Notes: generated by a model from the sequence alone, not told the origin. A stretch of 64,000 nt of DNA from Prosapia bicincta (GCA_036971475.1 JBAIZL010000376.1:9327501-9391500), one strand, 5' to 3'. Counted from the stretch's first letter, positions 35,451 to 48,066 are shown. A program made the numbers and translations.

Positions 35451-35615
35451 AAAATCTTATACATTATACTTTTGTCCTATTTTTAAAAGATCGTTCTTGC
35501 TACCTCTCTTCCTGTAATATATTTGCGACGTGTTAACGCTACGTTTAGGTTATAAAATAAAATACAATATAGATATTATAAATACTTTATTATTCTAATA
35601 TAATAAATAAAATAT

Positions 35616-35621
<6 letters not shown>

Positions 35622-35657
<36 letters not shown>

Positions 35658-35790
35658 AATTTTCTTTTTTATCATTCTTAGTATTGTAATTCCTGAGGAT
35701 GTTGGTAATGTCAACCAACGAAAAGCTTTGAATGTATTATTCAATAAATTAAATATTCCTGTATTAGTGTATATTATTTAATCGTTAAAA
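35622..35790 (+). mobile_element. (TA)n followed by PLE-like terminal element, family A
   Basis: (TA)n at about 35622-35656 is followed by the family-A unit (TTGTAATTCCTGAGGATG, CCAACGAAAAGCTTTGAATG, AAATATTCCTGTATT). More TA-rich sequence leads into the LTR element at 35877. Confidence 0.7.
35689..35733 (+). ncRNA. Hammerhead ribozyme candidate, family A, intact core
   Basis: Helix I AUUC (35689-35692) with GAAU (35730-35733). Core CUGAGGA (35693-35699) fits CUGANGA. Extra U (35700). Helix II GUUGG (35701-35705) with CCAAC (35715-35719), five perfect pairs, 9-nt loop. GAA (35720-35722), palindrome AAGCUU (35723-35728), U35729 before the cut. All conserved core bases checked are present. Confidence 0.7.
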
Positions 35791-35876
35791 AAATATATAT
35801 ATATATACATAATATTTTAATATATATTTATATATTTATATATATATATATATTTATTTATTTATATTTTATATAT

Positions 35877-36902
35877 TATAACTTAACTTGCCAATACGTT
35901 GGGCATCATATTATAACTTAACTTTTGTTATAATTAAAATTATTTTCAAAATGTTATTTAATCACCTTACCTATTGAAGTCACACCTTCAGGTTTATAAA
36001 AGAATTAACAATCTTATCAAATTTTTACCCATCACTTGCATTTATTCTCTACAATTATTTCTACACATTATTTCTAATTTATAATAATATTGTACAGTGA
36101 CAGGCTTGATGTCTTAACTAAACTACAATAATAAAGGTTGACTTCTGAGGCTTTAGATTCTGATAGAATAACAAAAAAACAGTATTAAAATTTTAGTCTT
36201 GCTCTCGGGGTCGCTATTATGGGAACTTTGCTTTAAATTTGAAATGGTGAATAGAATTATATTTATAAATTTTGATGAACTTAAAATTTGGTTTAAACTA
36301 GAAGATAGATGTCTGTTGGCTACACTTATAATTTAAATATACGTATAGTTCAGAAGAGTCCCTGGAATCCTGGCTTGTTCACTTCCGCGCTAATACTTGA
36401 TAAAAAAACTTACTTTATATTTCAAAACTTTTACGCCGCACTTTACTAAAATTTACTTATAAAAAAAACTCTATTTAAATTAACAAAATTCTCCTTTTAC
36501 ACTTTCATCCTTGTCCCCACCAACCTGCCTGCCCTTCTCCGAGACTCTCTTCCAACTTTCTTTTAAACTCCCGATCATTTAGTTTTTATGAAATCTAATC
36601 TCTCCCACTATCACCGATACGTTATTTTCAGTTTCCCACAGCTCTTAATTTAGCTAAACCCAACGGTACATGGTTAATTCCCCAGGCTATATCGACCGCT
36701 GGATTTCCCATCTTAACAAGCCTTGGACCTTTGTCTATTTGCCGGACTCCACTTATAAACTTCTTGGAAAGAATAATGACCTGCTTTGGGTACCTGCTTT
36801 ATCCGCACTAGAAAACTATTTGTATTTCTTTGCTAAATCCTATAGATGATTTATTTTCGCAACTAGCTTAATTCAATCTAAAGCCTCGTACTTTATGTTA
36901 TA
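35877..36902 (-). repeat. 3' LTR of the minus-strand element
   Basis: Begins (plus strand) TATAACTTAACTTGCCAATA and ends TTTATGTTATA. A primer-binding-site-like sequence, in reverse complement ATGCCCAACGTATTGGC, lies inside the LTR at about 35891-35911. Confidence 0.9.
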
Positions 36903-38474
36903 GAGTCCCCAGAATTTTAAAATTAATTTTCTTTGATTTCTTAAATTTAAATTTTACAATTTTGAATGCTATGACATCAAATAACAATTTGTTTTAAATT
37001 CTTCACCAATCCTAAACTTCTAATACATTAAATTTTACTATAGTTGAACCTCTTATATCCTAAAACACTTCACTTACAATTAGTACATAATTATGAATTC
37101 ACGTCATACAAATTAATACGCTTTCTTTAAAATTAAATGTTAATTTTTACAATGCCATTGTTCATCCTACGATTCTAACCATTAATTATTTATGCATGAA
37201 AATCTAAAATCTTTTATACAATTATTTAATTACTTAATATGGGTTTGTGATACCTTTTTAACATTCTACAATTAAATTTACCCTTAAGTTTACCATTAGT
37301 TATGGAAGTAAGTTGGTAACTGCTATTACCAAGACATTTCCTAATTTCATAGGGCCCTTCATAAATTTCTAAGAATTTCCTGTTTACCATATTTGAATGC
37401 TATGACATAAAGAACAATTTTGTTTAAATTCTTCACTCAATCTTAAATTTCTAATACAAATATAACCAACTTAATAAGGTTTATTACCAAAAAGGAGAAT
37501 ATTAATTTCTTTTACTAAGACGAGTATTTTGTTACAGGGTTAAGATTCATTTTAAATAAAACAACCAAGCAATTGCGTTTAGCTAAATACATATTAAAAT
37601 CACTAACAGTTAATTATCATTATCTTACAATTTTAAAACATGTCATTCAATATGCTGCATAATTAATTATTAAACTGAATAAAATAATTCAATTGTTAAA
37701 TATTAATAATACTAACCAAAACAAAGTGTCGCAAATATAATGTTATAATTATAGATTAAATTTACTCAGTTTTGGTGAAATGATTTAGTGATTAAATGTT
37801 TTAGTTGACAGTGTCTTACTTAAACTATTACAAAATAGCTGACAGATGAAGTAATTTAATTGAAAGCTTTACAAGTTTATTAAGAAGTTAAAATTAATAT
37901 GCATACGTTCCTAAATGGTTTATAATTATAATCCTGTTATACCTTCTCAATTAACCTCCATTTTAATTAGTTACAATAAACAATATAATTATTCTCCCAT
38001 TTATATTAGAAACTTTTGTGTAGATCATTTCTCTTATCAAATATTCCATAATTACAAAATCACAACATACAAATTAACAATCCCTCTTTAAATATAAATG
38101 TGAAAATTTTACAATTCATTTTACTTGTTTAACTAAATAATAATTTTATCACTTCCTAATTAAATTTCCCCTTTGGGCAGTTTATTAAATTTAAGTTCGT
38201 TATTCATTGTTTATTATTTTTTTTCGTAGCACAAATATTATTATTATTATTTTTATAATCAAGAAGTATTATATGAGTTTGGTTATTTACAACAACCGTT
38301 CAACAAAGGGTCGCACTGTCCTTCCGAGATCATTGTCCTTGAGTCTTGCAGGTGTTTTCCTCGCTCAAATGGGGTATTTTTGTTTCTACAGCAAATTTGA
38401 CCTGGCTCTGATGGTTTTTCATTAACTACACTTGGCTGGTTTGACTCCTTCACAAAACGATTAATTTCATACCG
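36903..38474 (-). other. Non-coding interior of the LTR element
   Basis: AT-rich, with no pol-type motif. It contains an internal duplication: TTGAATGCTATGACAT at about 36963 recurs near 37394 with similar following sequence (about 430 bp apart). Just left of the boundary, the minus strand reads TTCTGGGGACTC before the 3' LTR, a weak polypurine-tract candidate. Confidence 0.6.
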
Positions 38475-39026
38475 TTATCTAATCCCGTGTCTTTGACGTA
38501 ATTGGCCTGGACTATGGTGTGATGTTAACAGAAAGTGTCCCTTTCGACTTTCTATTGAAGTTAAATGATTTTTGTTTTGCTTAAGGTGGTCGTCTAACTG
38601 TTTTAACTTAAGGTTGTCAGTAATACCTTGTCCCGTGTTAATTTTGAGTGTGTTTAAATCTTCCGCTTGTTTTTGTTGTTGATCTTCACAAATTAATTCC
38701 TCGTCCGCTAATTTAGTTTGTGTTGTATCAATTTTATTGTTTAATTCTAAGCTTTCATAATTCAATTGTTCCTTGTCCTTAACTAACACATCATTAATTT
38801 CTACGTTAACGTCCTCCTGATTCTTAATTATTTCATCTATCTTTCTGTTAGTTTGATCCATTTTTTCATCTAATTTACTATAAGTTTTTTTAAAATCTTG
38901 TGTATTTTGATCCATTTTCGCACTTAATAATTGCAGTAACTGCAGAATATCTATTCCGGTGTTAACGCTAGTCCCTATATTCGTCTCTGTCCCCACACCC
39001 AAATTTTGTTCTTCTACTTTATTCAT
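38475..39026 (-). CDS. Gag-like N-terminal coiled-coil protein, truncated
   Basis: The 183-residue frame starts with MNKVEEQNLGVG, 160-180 bp after the primer-binding site, which is where Gag begins in insect LTR retrotransposons. Residues about 30-75 hold LLQLLSAKMDQNTQDFKK and repeated KMDQTNRKIDE-type heptads, a pattern I know from the N-termini of insect gypsy-type Gag proteins. Heptad-like, Lys/Glu/Gln-rich sequence continues to about residue 160, so most of the chain is probably coiled coil. No CCHC zinc knuckle and no capsid-like C-terminus are present before the stop. It would make a multimerising fragment at most. Intact reading over 183 codons suits the recent insertion age indicated by the LTRs. 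Confidence 0.7.
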   Translation of the reverse strand: MNKVEEQNLGVGTETNIGTSVNTGIDILQLLQLLSAKMDQNTQDFKKTYSKLDEKMDQTNRKIDEIIKNQEDVNVEINDVLVKDKEQLNYESLELNNKIDTTQTKLADEELICEDQQQKQAEDLNTLKINTGQGITDNLKLKQLDDHLKQNKNHLTSIESRKGHFLLTSHHSPGQLRQRHGIR

Positions 39027-39180
39027 GATTTAAAGTCTCTTCCCTAATAATGTTCTATAGTCTTAATAATGTTCACAGTTTATTTATTAAATATCCTTAA
39101 TTAACACTTTATTCAAGCCAACAGATTAATAAATTTGTTTATTAATTTATGATTTATATTCACCATTTCTATGTAACTTT

Positions 39181-39199
39181 GCCAACTAGTTAGGCGCCA
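39181..39199 (-). other. Primer-binding site of the LTR element
   Basis: On the minus strand TGGCGCCTAACTAGTTGGC begins 3 nt after the 5' LTR. TGGCGCC is the start of the tRNA-Lys-type site used by gypsy-family elements. The following bases differ from the canonical CAACGTGGGGC. Confidence 0.75.
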
Positions 39200-39202
39200 A
39201 AT

Positions 39203-40223
39203 TATAACTTAACTTGCCAATACGTTGGGCGTCATATTATAACTTAACTTTTGTTATAATTAAAATTATTTTCAAAAAGTTATTTAATCACCTTACCTAT
39301 TGAAGTCACACCTTCAGGTTTATAAAAGAATTAACAATCTTATCAAATTTTTACACATCACTTGCATTTATTCTCTACAATTATTTCTACACATTATTTC
39401 TAATTTATAATAATATTGTACAGTGACAAGCTTGATGTCTTAACTAAACTACAATAATAAAGGTTGACTTCTGAGACTTTAGATTCTGATAGAATAACAA
39501 AAAAACAGTATTAAAATTTTAGTCTTGCTTTCGGGGTCGCTATTATGGGAACTTTGCTTTAAATTTGAAATGGTGAATAGAATTATATTTATAAATTTTG
39601 ATGAACTTAAAATTTGGTTTAAACTAGAAGATAGATGTCTGTTGGCTACACTTATAATTTAAATATACGTATAGTTCAGAAGAGTCCCTGGAATCCTGGC
39701 TTGTTCACTTCCGCGCTAACACTTGATAAAAAAACTTACTTTATATTTCAAAACTTTTACGTCGCACTTTACTAAAATTTACTTATAAAAAAAACTCTAT
39801 TTAAATTAACTAAATTCTCCCTTTACACTTTCATCCTTGTCCCCACCAACCTGCCTGCCTTTCTCCGAGACTCTCTTCCAACTTTCTTTTAAACTCCCGA
39901 TCATTTAGTTTTTATGAAATCTAATCTCTCCCACTACCACCGATACGTTATTTTCAGTTTCCCACAGTTCTTAATTTAGCTAAACCCAACGGTACATGGT
40001 TAATTCCCCAGGCTATATCGGCCGCTGGATTTCCCATCTTAACAAGCCTTGGACCTTTGTCTATTTGCCGGACTCCACTTATAAACTTCCTGGAAAGAAT
40101 AATGACCTGCTTTGGGTACCTGCTTTATCCGCACTAGAAAACTATTTGTATTTCTTTGCTAAATCCTATAGATGATTTATTTTCGCAACTAGCTTAATTC
40201 AATCTAAAGCCTCGTACTTTATG

Positions 40224-40228
<5 letters not shown>
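39203..40228 (-). repeat. 5' LTR of the minus-strand element
   Basis: Same length as the other LTR (1026 bp). The last 45 bp on the minus strand read GTTATAATATGACGCCCAAC, then GTATTGGCAAG, then TTAAGTTATA, so a primer-binding-site-like sequence is framed by two copies of the LTR end TTAAGTTATA. Confidence 0.9.
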
Positions 40229-40283
<55 letters not shown>

Positions 40284-40411
40284 CCTATATATATATATAT
40301 CACTTTCACTTATGTACTTAAACAATTAGCTCGCATAAATACCAAGTAAGATTCTTGTTTAAGTACATAAGTGAAAGTGATATGTATACAAGAAAACAGT
40401 GTTGCATAACT

Positions 40412-40453
<42 letters not shown>
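40229..40453. mobile_element. (TA)n arrays and PLE-like family D foldback remnant
   Basis: (TA)n to about 40300 is followed by inverted arms CACTTTCACTTATGTACTTA (40301-40320) and TAAGTACATAAGTGAAAGTG (about 40360-40379). Between them lies TTAGCTCGCATAAATACCAA, the 3' half of the family-D ribozyme unit. The core is missing. TTGCATAAC and another (TA)n run follow. Confidence 0.65.
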
Positions 40454-40455
<2 letters not shown>

Positions 40456-40530
40456 TTAATATAAAATACAGCACAATATATATATATATATATATATATA
40501 AATTTAATATAAAATACAGCACAGTACGCT
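40451..40530. repeat. Duplicated (TA)n plus 28-bp unit
   Basis: AAATTTAATATAAAATACAG CAC occurs twice (about 40453 and 40500), each behind a (TA)n run. Confidence 0.85.
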
Positions 40531-40539
40531 GTAATATAA

Positions 40540-40655
40540 TTACAATAAAGCTATTGACAATAAACCCAATACCACAAATGTAATGAATACATAACACTAC
40601 TGAGATTAAATCCTTAAGTACATTTCGATGGCCATATCATTATCAAAAAATACAA
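40540..40655 (-). repeat. PLE-like family C remnant
   Basis: Shares CCCAATACCACAAA and GTACATTTCGATGG (in reverse complement CATCGAAATGTAC) with the foldback at 21.4 kb. On the minus strand the core reads UUGAUAA, with GAU/AUC as a short helix II. Degraded. Confidence 0.5.
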
Positions 40656-40844
40656 TTTAGATAGCTTATTATAATCAATCTACACTCTCTTTTAGTCTAG
40701 TTGTCAGTATTTTTGTATTAATCTTAGATTATACTTTTATTACATGCGGCCTTTGTAGCATTGGGAATATTGTAAATAGTTTTATAATTATAGGTAGTTT
40801 TATTTATTGTTATAATTGGTCATAATAAACTAAATAAAACTTAC

Positions 40845-40945
40845 ACTGTAGAGATGAAACTTTATAAAAAATTACAAACTAGTTTCGGTAACCATTTTCC
40901 CATCATCCAGGGCCTGAAGTGTTAATATGATAAGTAAACTATTAA
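40845..40945 (-). ncRNA. Hammerhead-like motif, family E (ACUAGU helix III)
   Basis: On the minus strand, rc of about 40872-40912, a CUGGAUGAUG stretch is followed by GGGAA with UUACC (one mismatch) as helix II, then GAA, the palindrome ACUAGU and a U before the cut. The core has an extra G compared with CUGAUGA. Only one copy is present here, so support is limited. Confidence 0.35.
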
Positions 40946-43090
40946 TTAGGGATAGTTTAATTATAACTCTTTAGTATCTATCTTTGTTAACCAGTCCCAC
41001 CTCTAACTACAATGTTTAACTAGTATAAACTGTCTGTTTTAGGTTCTACTTGACAGCGACGCTGGCCAAGGTTAATGCAAAGTTGTGTTTTCTCGTCTGT
41101 GTTACCGAAGTGCTTTGCAAGGTGTCTCTTCCTTCCGCAGTCATGACATGTGGGATTCTTCAAGCGCTCTGTTTGCTCAAGTCATCAATCCACAAAGCTC
41201 AGCCTGCCCGTGACAAGTCTAAATAAGCCAGTCTCAATGAGGCAAAACCTTGTCTGTTTCTTTTTCCTAATATCATGCACACTGTTTGTTTACCACTGTG
41301 GCAGTGGGTAACATCCGCCAATACATGTTTGCAACATATGGCTCCAGTTGGGGACAAACAGAAAATGTTTATTCCCCAGGGATTTTACTGCCTGACTGCT
41401 TCGGAGGTTTTTTTATAACTAAATCACTGGTTGAGAGGCGTTCCAGAGACTGAATTCAATTTCGTTACTTAAATTTTGATGCGTGTTTAAAGGGTGCTTG
41501 GATAACTGTTGAATCTTTGAGTAGAGTGGGTGTAATCTGATGCGCTGTGGTGATTACTTTGGTTATTATTCAAACAACCTTGAGATAAAAATATTTTATT
41601 TTTCAATATTTGTAGAGATTGTTTCATGATTAGACTAAAAGCAAATATTTGCGGCTCTGTGCTATTTCAATTTGAAGGCCCTAATTTGCGTTTATCCGTA
41701 TAAATGACAGAAACTGTCAGAAAGCATATATTGTTCTTTAAAATGTTTGGGGACGAAGCATTCCTTTAATTAAACATACTCTAGTACGCTAGTAAAATAT
41801 CTTTATTTTTATACTTGTATTCGAGACTCGTAATGGCTAGATGAGGACATTTTTATCACTTGAAAACTATTTCTCTTTACACGCAGATGTTTTCATTCAT
41901 CTAGTTTGACTCTTACTGAATAGTTTGTGAATTACAAAGGATCAGATCCTTTAATGAAATTCTCACTTCTGTCAGTGGTCTTCAGCCCGTTTACTTGGCC
42001 CTTTTAATATAAGTTTCAAAGACCTATTTTGCCTAAATTATTTACAAACATTTTTATGTTCTGTTCCCATTGATTCTATTCATTTCTCTTTTGATTGTAA
42101 AACATTAACAATTAATCATAACATTGGCATTTTGTGACAAGGATTATGTATTATTAGTATCAGTAACAAAAACGCTCGTTCATTCATAACCCATAATGCG
42201 TTCAAGCAAATTGCTTTTGTCACACCTGGCCTTGACAATGAAAACTGTTGCAGTTTTATTCGTGCAGTGGATAGGCAGGTATATCATTAATTGTTGTTAA
42301 GAAATGAGATGCCTTCGTGCACTCCTTTCTGTGTGAAAAAGGCATTTTCAAATAGATAATAACGCTCGATCTAATTGTAAATTTTCAAATAAGGGTACGT
42401 TTCCGAGATGGACAAACTTTATTTGCTAGAATAGTATTTCCCGCTGCAGATCTTTAAACTTAGGATTCTCTACATCTCCTGTACATATAGAATATCTCCT
42501 TATAGGAATAATATGACTTTGGTGGAATTGCATGAAGTCATTATTTTTATTGTAGTATTAGACACCTTGGATAAAGTAATTCATGCAAGTCTCAGAAGAA
42601 AGAAACAAAATTAATAATTACAACTGTGAAATGTTTGAAACTCTTCCAAATGACGATCGTTGCGTGAGATAGTTGCCGTCGAGGGTTTTCCTCATTACGA
42701 AATATTATTAACGAGTCCGTGTATTTCTAAACGCTCTGGCATGAGGCCAAATAACGGCGTCGCGACGTCAGACTTCCGGCGTCCTTTGTTGCATAACAAC
42801 GAGATAATTGACCTGTGAGACGGCAAATATGGTTTAAAAAATTATAAAATTGTTTTACAAAATACGATAGAGTAAATGTACCTTGTAAAAGGGCTTTAAA
42901 GTACTCTAACAACTTGAGATACACCTTTAGTAATAATTTGTTGTTTTTGTACCAAATCCCATTTATTCTAACTAAAGATTTTTTACTTTGCGCGCCTATT
43001 GAAAGTCAAGTATTCAGCACGTGGTTTTTTATTTTAAATTTTATAGTTGCTTGAAGTTATGGATTTTGTTTTTTTCAATTAACGATCCAT
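40946..43090. other. Unassigned intergenic DNA
   Basis: The stretch 41040-41400 is less AT-rich than its surroundings and free of repeats recognised here. A CGACGTCAGACTTCCGGCG patch at about 42764-42781 combines CRE-like and ETS-like motifs. No coding motif recognised. Confidence 0.4.
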
Positions 43091-43341
<251 letters not shown>

Positions 43342-43364
43342 ATATCTATATATATAAATATAGC

Positions 43365-43501
43365 TTACATTATTGTAATTTTCATTCCTGATGATGTTGG
43401 TACTGTTTGCCAACGAAAAGCTTTGGATATAAAATAATAAATATTCTTGTATTTGAATAACCTGTGTTGTTTTAAATTATTAAACAAGAAAACGTATATT
43501 A

Positions 43502-43552
<51 letters not shown>
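43365..43552 (+). mobile_element. PLE-like terminal element, family A, with (TA)n tail
   Basis: Unit from ACATTATTGTAATTTTCATT through CCTGATGATGTTGGTACTG to AACCTGTGTTGTTTTAAATT, followed by (TA)n at about 43505-43552. A homologous unit, in both orientations, is at 49.55-49.77 kb. Confidence 0.8.
43384..43428 (+). ncRNA. Hammerhead ribozyme candidate, family A, intact core
   Basis: Helix I AUUC (43384-43387) with GGAU (43425-43428), including one G-U pair. Core CUGAUGA (43388-43394). Extra U (43395). Helix II GUUGG (43396-43400) with CCAAC (43410-43414). GAA (43415-43417), palindrome AAGCUU (43418-43423), U43424 before the cut. Confidence 0.7.
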
Positions 43553-43555
<3 letters not shown>

Positions 43556-43559
43556 TCTT

Positions 43560-44815
43560 CATCTCTCTCTCACTCTGTTTGATACTCTCTCTGTCTGTCT
43601 GTTTCTCACTCTGTTACTGTCATCTATACAAATATATACATGTGTTAAACAGGTGTTAACCCATTATGCCAGTCACTCGTTCGTTCCTTTACATTTTTAC
43701 TTCACCTTACCCTTCTATAAATAATATCGATATAGTTCCCTGTACTAAACCTCATTTTGGTGTTCTCTCTCTTACTTCATAAAATTGTTCCCCTCTACTA
43801 GATTTTTCAGTCAATTTTTCAGATGTTGCAGTCCATATTTTAATTTTTTCCTGTTATCCATAACATCAACCGATATACTGTAGTACTTCAAATTACTTTG
43901 TTTCAAATGTTTTCGTAGTTACAGATCATGGTTACTCGTTACTTACCATTGTTTTGTCTTACTGTAACTACCTCTTTTTATTTCTTCTTTAAAAGTCTCA
44001 TCTGTTACCACTGTCCATAATATCTGTGCAGTAAAAGTTCTAATATCCGGCACCCTCAGGGTCGGCATGTTGCCGTTTATCAAATATTTCTGGCTCGTAG
44101 AACCTAACCTATATACAGGTCGTACTGTGCATAGCTTTGTGCTACCTATCAAGGAAAATTGAATGTACTGCTGAAATCTTAACTCCTAATTTGTTTGTAT
44201 CCTATTAATGTATATCCGTACATATTAATCAAAGCACACGCTCGCGCACTCAACATTTATAAGAAAAAAACCAAAAAAAAGAAAATTATTGCTAAAAAAA
44301 TTTTTTTGTTCATACGACGTTAAAATAAAGCATGCTCTATTACAACGACTAATGATTTTATAATGTCTTAATGATTTAAATTCATTACGGATATCTGATT
44401 GCCTGATACGCGATAACTATTTTTCTTCAAAAACTGTATTTCCGTTGAGTCACGTCTTGTTACAACAAAGAATGGTACTGTACTGATTTGTTTTCGTTTG
44501 AAAATGTGCCGGTTAATAGAAAGTTCCGGATGATAGAATGCCGTATAAAAGAGGTTTTACTCTTTATATAAAAGTACTAAATCTAGTAGCTGTTAAGATA
44601 AAAAGGGTGTATGTCCTCACCATAAGTCGGTCTATATTCACAATCTGTTATCATTCGTAGGTGATATGCCTGATACAATCATACTGGGTGTAAAGTAAAC
44701 AGAAGAGTAGAATGTGTGGAGTAGAAATCGATAAAGAAAACTCGTGACGGTGAAATCTTTTGTTTGTACCAGATCTCTTCTCTAACTGGTGTTCACTAAA
44801 ATGTATGCATCCTTA
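43560..44815. other. Unassigned AT-rich intergenic DNA
   Basis: Short CT-rich patch at the left edge. No other feature recognised. Confidence 0.4.
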
Positions 44816-44990
44816 GAAGCCACAGATTTACAGATTGTATAGACGTCACAGATCTACAGATTGAAAAGACGCCACAGATCTACAGATTGAAAAGACGCCA
44901 CAGATCTACGGATTGAAAAGACGCCACAGATTTACAGATTGAATAAACGCCACAGATTTACAGATTGATCAGACGCCACAGATCAACCGT
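44816..44990. repeat. 26-bp tandem repeat, about 6.5 units
   Basis: Units of GACGCCACAGATCTACAGAT plus TGAAAA, spaced 26 bp (GACGCC at 44894 and 44920), with small variation. Confidence 0.95.
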
Positions 44991-46574
44991 TTAGATGGAA
45001 GGCAAGGGCAAGTTTTAATACAGAAAATTGTTTTTAAGTATTACAATTATGGTTACAAACAATAATAAATCCCGAACATATTATTATATAGGGACAATAT
45101 TATTACAAGAACTATTAGAATTAAAGTCTAGCATCCATTCCCAGATTGGTGAAGACTTTTATAAAATATTTTATAAAGAGATTTGTTACTTTTAGTATCA
45201 CTTGGCAAAAAAACACTACTTACTGATACTTTTCACCAGACCACTTTCGCACTGTATCAGTGCATTGTTGTTCAATCCTGTGAGTCCGTAACGCGTCTGC
45301 TGAAAAATATCAGAAAGTTATAATAGAAGTAGTAACTTTAAAAAACTTCAAGATGTACAACACAAACACTGCAAATTTCAAGAGTTCTTCTTTCGTCTAA
45401 GAAAACCAGTTCTCTGTAAGAATGTTCTGATTGCAAATTAATGTAGCAAAACATTTAACGTTCGTCCTTGTTTTAGACTTAAAATGTAGGCCTACCTGTT
45501 AATTTTGGTATTCCAACGTTTTGTGGTATTTTACAATTAAGTTTAAAATACCATAAGGTTATGAGTGCATTATTCGTTCCTTAAGTAATTTCTTGTTGTT
45601 TTATATCCTGTCCTTCAGAATGTGTTTATCTATGTTGGTTTGTAGTATACGTACTGACAAATCAGTCCTGTTTTTATTTGTTTTTTTAAAGATTTGTTTC
45701 AAAAATACGGGCAAAACGAGGTAGACGTTTGTTTAGTAAGAACATTAAGTGTGTTTACTTATGACAGAAATATTTTAAAAATACATTTAATGAGTGTATA
45801 CCCGTATGGACAGTTTTTATTTTATTTTTGAAATATTCATTTTATTGGACTCAGCGACAATTATTTGGTTTTTTGTTGATGATTAAAAGAATTTTATAAC
45901 TTTCCCATACAAATTTCGTTTCCAAACTGGAATTTCACTTGCGGTAAGACGTCCTTTCGATCTAATTTTTTAATGAACTCCTCGTTATAAATCAATTAGC
46001 TTTTGGTGACAATCTGCTAGAGTCGATGGAGCAGATAAATTCTCACAGAGCAAAAATCAAATATACTTTACTATATAAATATGTTTCACGTTGCCGTAAT
46101 ATACTCATAAACAATAAAACCAAATTCCCGCATGTTTAGGAAATAAGATGCTATTAGTAAAGGACGAACATATATTTATGAACAATGACAATAGTGACTG
46201 TCGATGTCAATGTAGTCGCTGAACACTAAACAGTAGTCCGATTACGGTAAAAACAGTTTTTTGTGAGAGTTGTAGTTATTGTTTTATTTATGTACTACAA
46301 TATATAAAATATAATTCAAGCCAAGCTCTGAATTATGTTTCAGATTGTTTTATGTGTGTTTTAAGGTTAAGAGCACAAGTCTGTAACCTTGGGCAAGGGA
46401 TGTTGGAAGGATTATCAGTGTTACTAAGCTACGTCTGCCAGGTGAAAGAGGTTAATGGTTCATACGTCCGGTGACGTCCCTAAAATAGGCTCACCGCTCT
46501 ATTCAGTTTATCTGATTCTTTGTACAGGTGAATTTCATACATAATTAGTGGGCGAATTGACTACTATACATAGT

Positions 46575-46576
<2 letters not shown>
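44991..46576. other. Unassigned AT-rich intergenic DNA
   Basis: No repeat or coding motif recognised. Confidence 0.4.

Positions 46577-46626
<50 letters not shown>
46577..46626. repeat. (TA)n microsatellite
   Basis: About 25 TA units. Confidence 0.97.
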
Positions 46627-46628
<2 letters not shown>

Positions 46629-46796
46629 TGATACGCATTCCTTCACGGATGGAAAAATATGATGAATAGTTACTATCTGGAGTACATCCGTTCATTCCGC
46701 AGTCCATAAATTCGCAGTTCCGACTTTTCGCTAGAATCACATCCAGCATTGACGAGGTGAACCCAACAAAAGTAGAAGAGCGTATAATATAAATAT

Positions 46797-47899
46797 TATA
46801 ACGGAATTATTTAAATTAGGGGAAATGTTTGTAAAATATTAAACTGTAAGAGATCCTAGAAAACTGTGGCTAACTATCAAAGGGCAGTCAGTTGTAAATC
46901 TTTTGGCCAAAAAGGTTTACTGCACGCACCTGGTATACCATAAATAATAATATACTCTGAAAGGTTTCATTGTATGTAAACCAAGCGGGATTCGATCATT
47001 AGAGAGTAGAGTTAGCTACACATAGATGGAACCAAGCAGATTTATGAAAAAAATCTTAAAAATGCAGAAAAAACACAAACAGCCAACACCTGGAGCTTGG
47101 GAAATTTTCAGGAGTTCTCACCCAACCAAAGAGAAAGCTAAGAAGGAGACGCTCTGACAAGTCCAAAAAAAAATTAACGACATAAAAAAGTCAATCAAAT
47201 TTGAAATCCGAACGGATGCGATCCAAAGGGAAACACCAGGCAATAGGTCAAATCCAGGATTAGAGGAAGAAACACGTTAATTTTAGTAACAATAAAAGTA
47301 ATAAGAGAAATAGATAATTAACTAGTAAGTGAAATTAGGTGAGGAAGCTATTAGGAAAATAAGGTTCAGTTACGGCATAGAATCATTTGGAGTGAATAGA
47401 GAAAGGGGAAATTAAATGAAGGAAAATATTATAAAGTGAATGGGTGGAAAAGTGAAGTGAAACAAGAAATCAACGCAGTAAATACGAGTCATAACTATAA
47501 GTATTAATCTGTAATAAATTTAAAGTCAACTCTTTTGAATAAAAAATAAAGAATTTTACAATCTTTTATTAAATTATTTAAGAAATAATAAGTATTTTAA
47601 ATATAAAATTTTTCAAACCGAGTGCAGTAACCTACACTCCTACACGCCTTATGATAATTAAGGACAATTTTATAATATTGTATTAGTTGGAAAAATAAAT
47701 ATCAGAGTTGTGATGCCAACCGGCAATTTAGAGCTCGAGAAAAAAAATTAAGCTTATGTATAACTACCTGTAATTGCTACAACTTTGAACTATGGATTAA
47801 AGTATATCTTTTATTGTAAAACGTAAGTATCTGTCTATTTATTTGATTCCCTTAGAGTCAAAGATTCCGTAGGACAGCTTAAACTAAAGGTATGTTATA
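46797..47899 (+). mobile_element. Solo-LTR-like repeat, family 2, copy 1
   Basis: Starts TATAACGGAATTATTTAAAT and ends GGTATGTTATA. It is collinear with 50113-51317: both share GGCCAAAA, TTACTGCA, AACCA, CAGATTTATGA or GAGATTTATGA, GTGCAGTAAC, ACACGCC, TGATGCC and GAACTACCTGTAA-type landmarks in the same order. No internal coding region is attached. A family-D ribozyme element with (TA)n adjoins its right end. Confidence 0.65.
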
Positions 47900-47904
47900 A
47901 TATA

Positions 47905-48040
47905 TATATTTGTAGCTTTGCAACACTGTTTCATTGTATTCACTTATCACTTTCACTATGTACTTAAACAAGAATCTTACTTGGTATTTATGCGAGTTAA
48001 CTTTCAATGACTGGCCTTGTCATCATCATCGGGCATACTC
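47905..48040 (-). mobile_element. PLE-like terminal element, family D, minus strand
   Basis: On the minus strand it runs from the ribozyme core near 48037 through ATACCAAGTAAGATTCTTG and ACAGTGTTGCAAAGCTAC to (TA)n at its end, where the LTR copy at 46797-47899 begins. Confidence 0.75.
47989..48037 (-). ncRNA. Hammerhead ribozyme candidate, family D
   Basis: On the minus strand helix I is UAUGC (rc of 48033-48037) with GCAUA (rc of 47989-47993), five perfect pairs. Core CCGAUGA (rc of 48026-48032) has U4 changed to C. Extra U, then helix II GAUGAC (rc of 48019-48024) with GUCAUU (rc of 48006-48011), loop of 7 nt. GAA, palindrome AGUUAACU (rc of 47995-48002), C before the cut (rc of 47994). 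Apart from U4 all core positions fit. Confidence 0.62.
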
Positions 48041-48066
48041 TCTCTCTCACTATCTATATCTATCTA

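Larger units (their letters stand above)
35877..40228 (-). mobile_element. LTR retrotransposon, minus strand, deleted or non-autonomous
   Basis: Two direct repeats of 1026 bp (35877-36902 and 39203-40228) flank 2.3 kb. Read on the minus strand the order is 5' LTR (39203-40228), primer-binding site, a Gag-like frame (39026-38475), long AT-rich sequence without frames, and the 3' LTR. The LTRs differ at about 15 positions by eye (about 1.5 percent), so insertion is fairly recent. Ends are TATAAC...GTTATA. Both flanks are (TA)n, so a target duplication such as ATAT cannot be proven. There is no room for protease, reverse transcriptase, RNase H and integrase. It may be a deletion derivative moved in trans. 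I cannot tell Ty3/gypsy from Bel/Pao for certain. Confidence 0.88.
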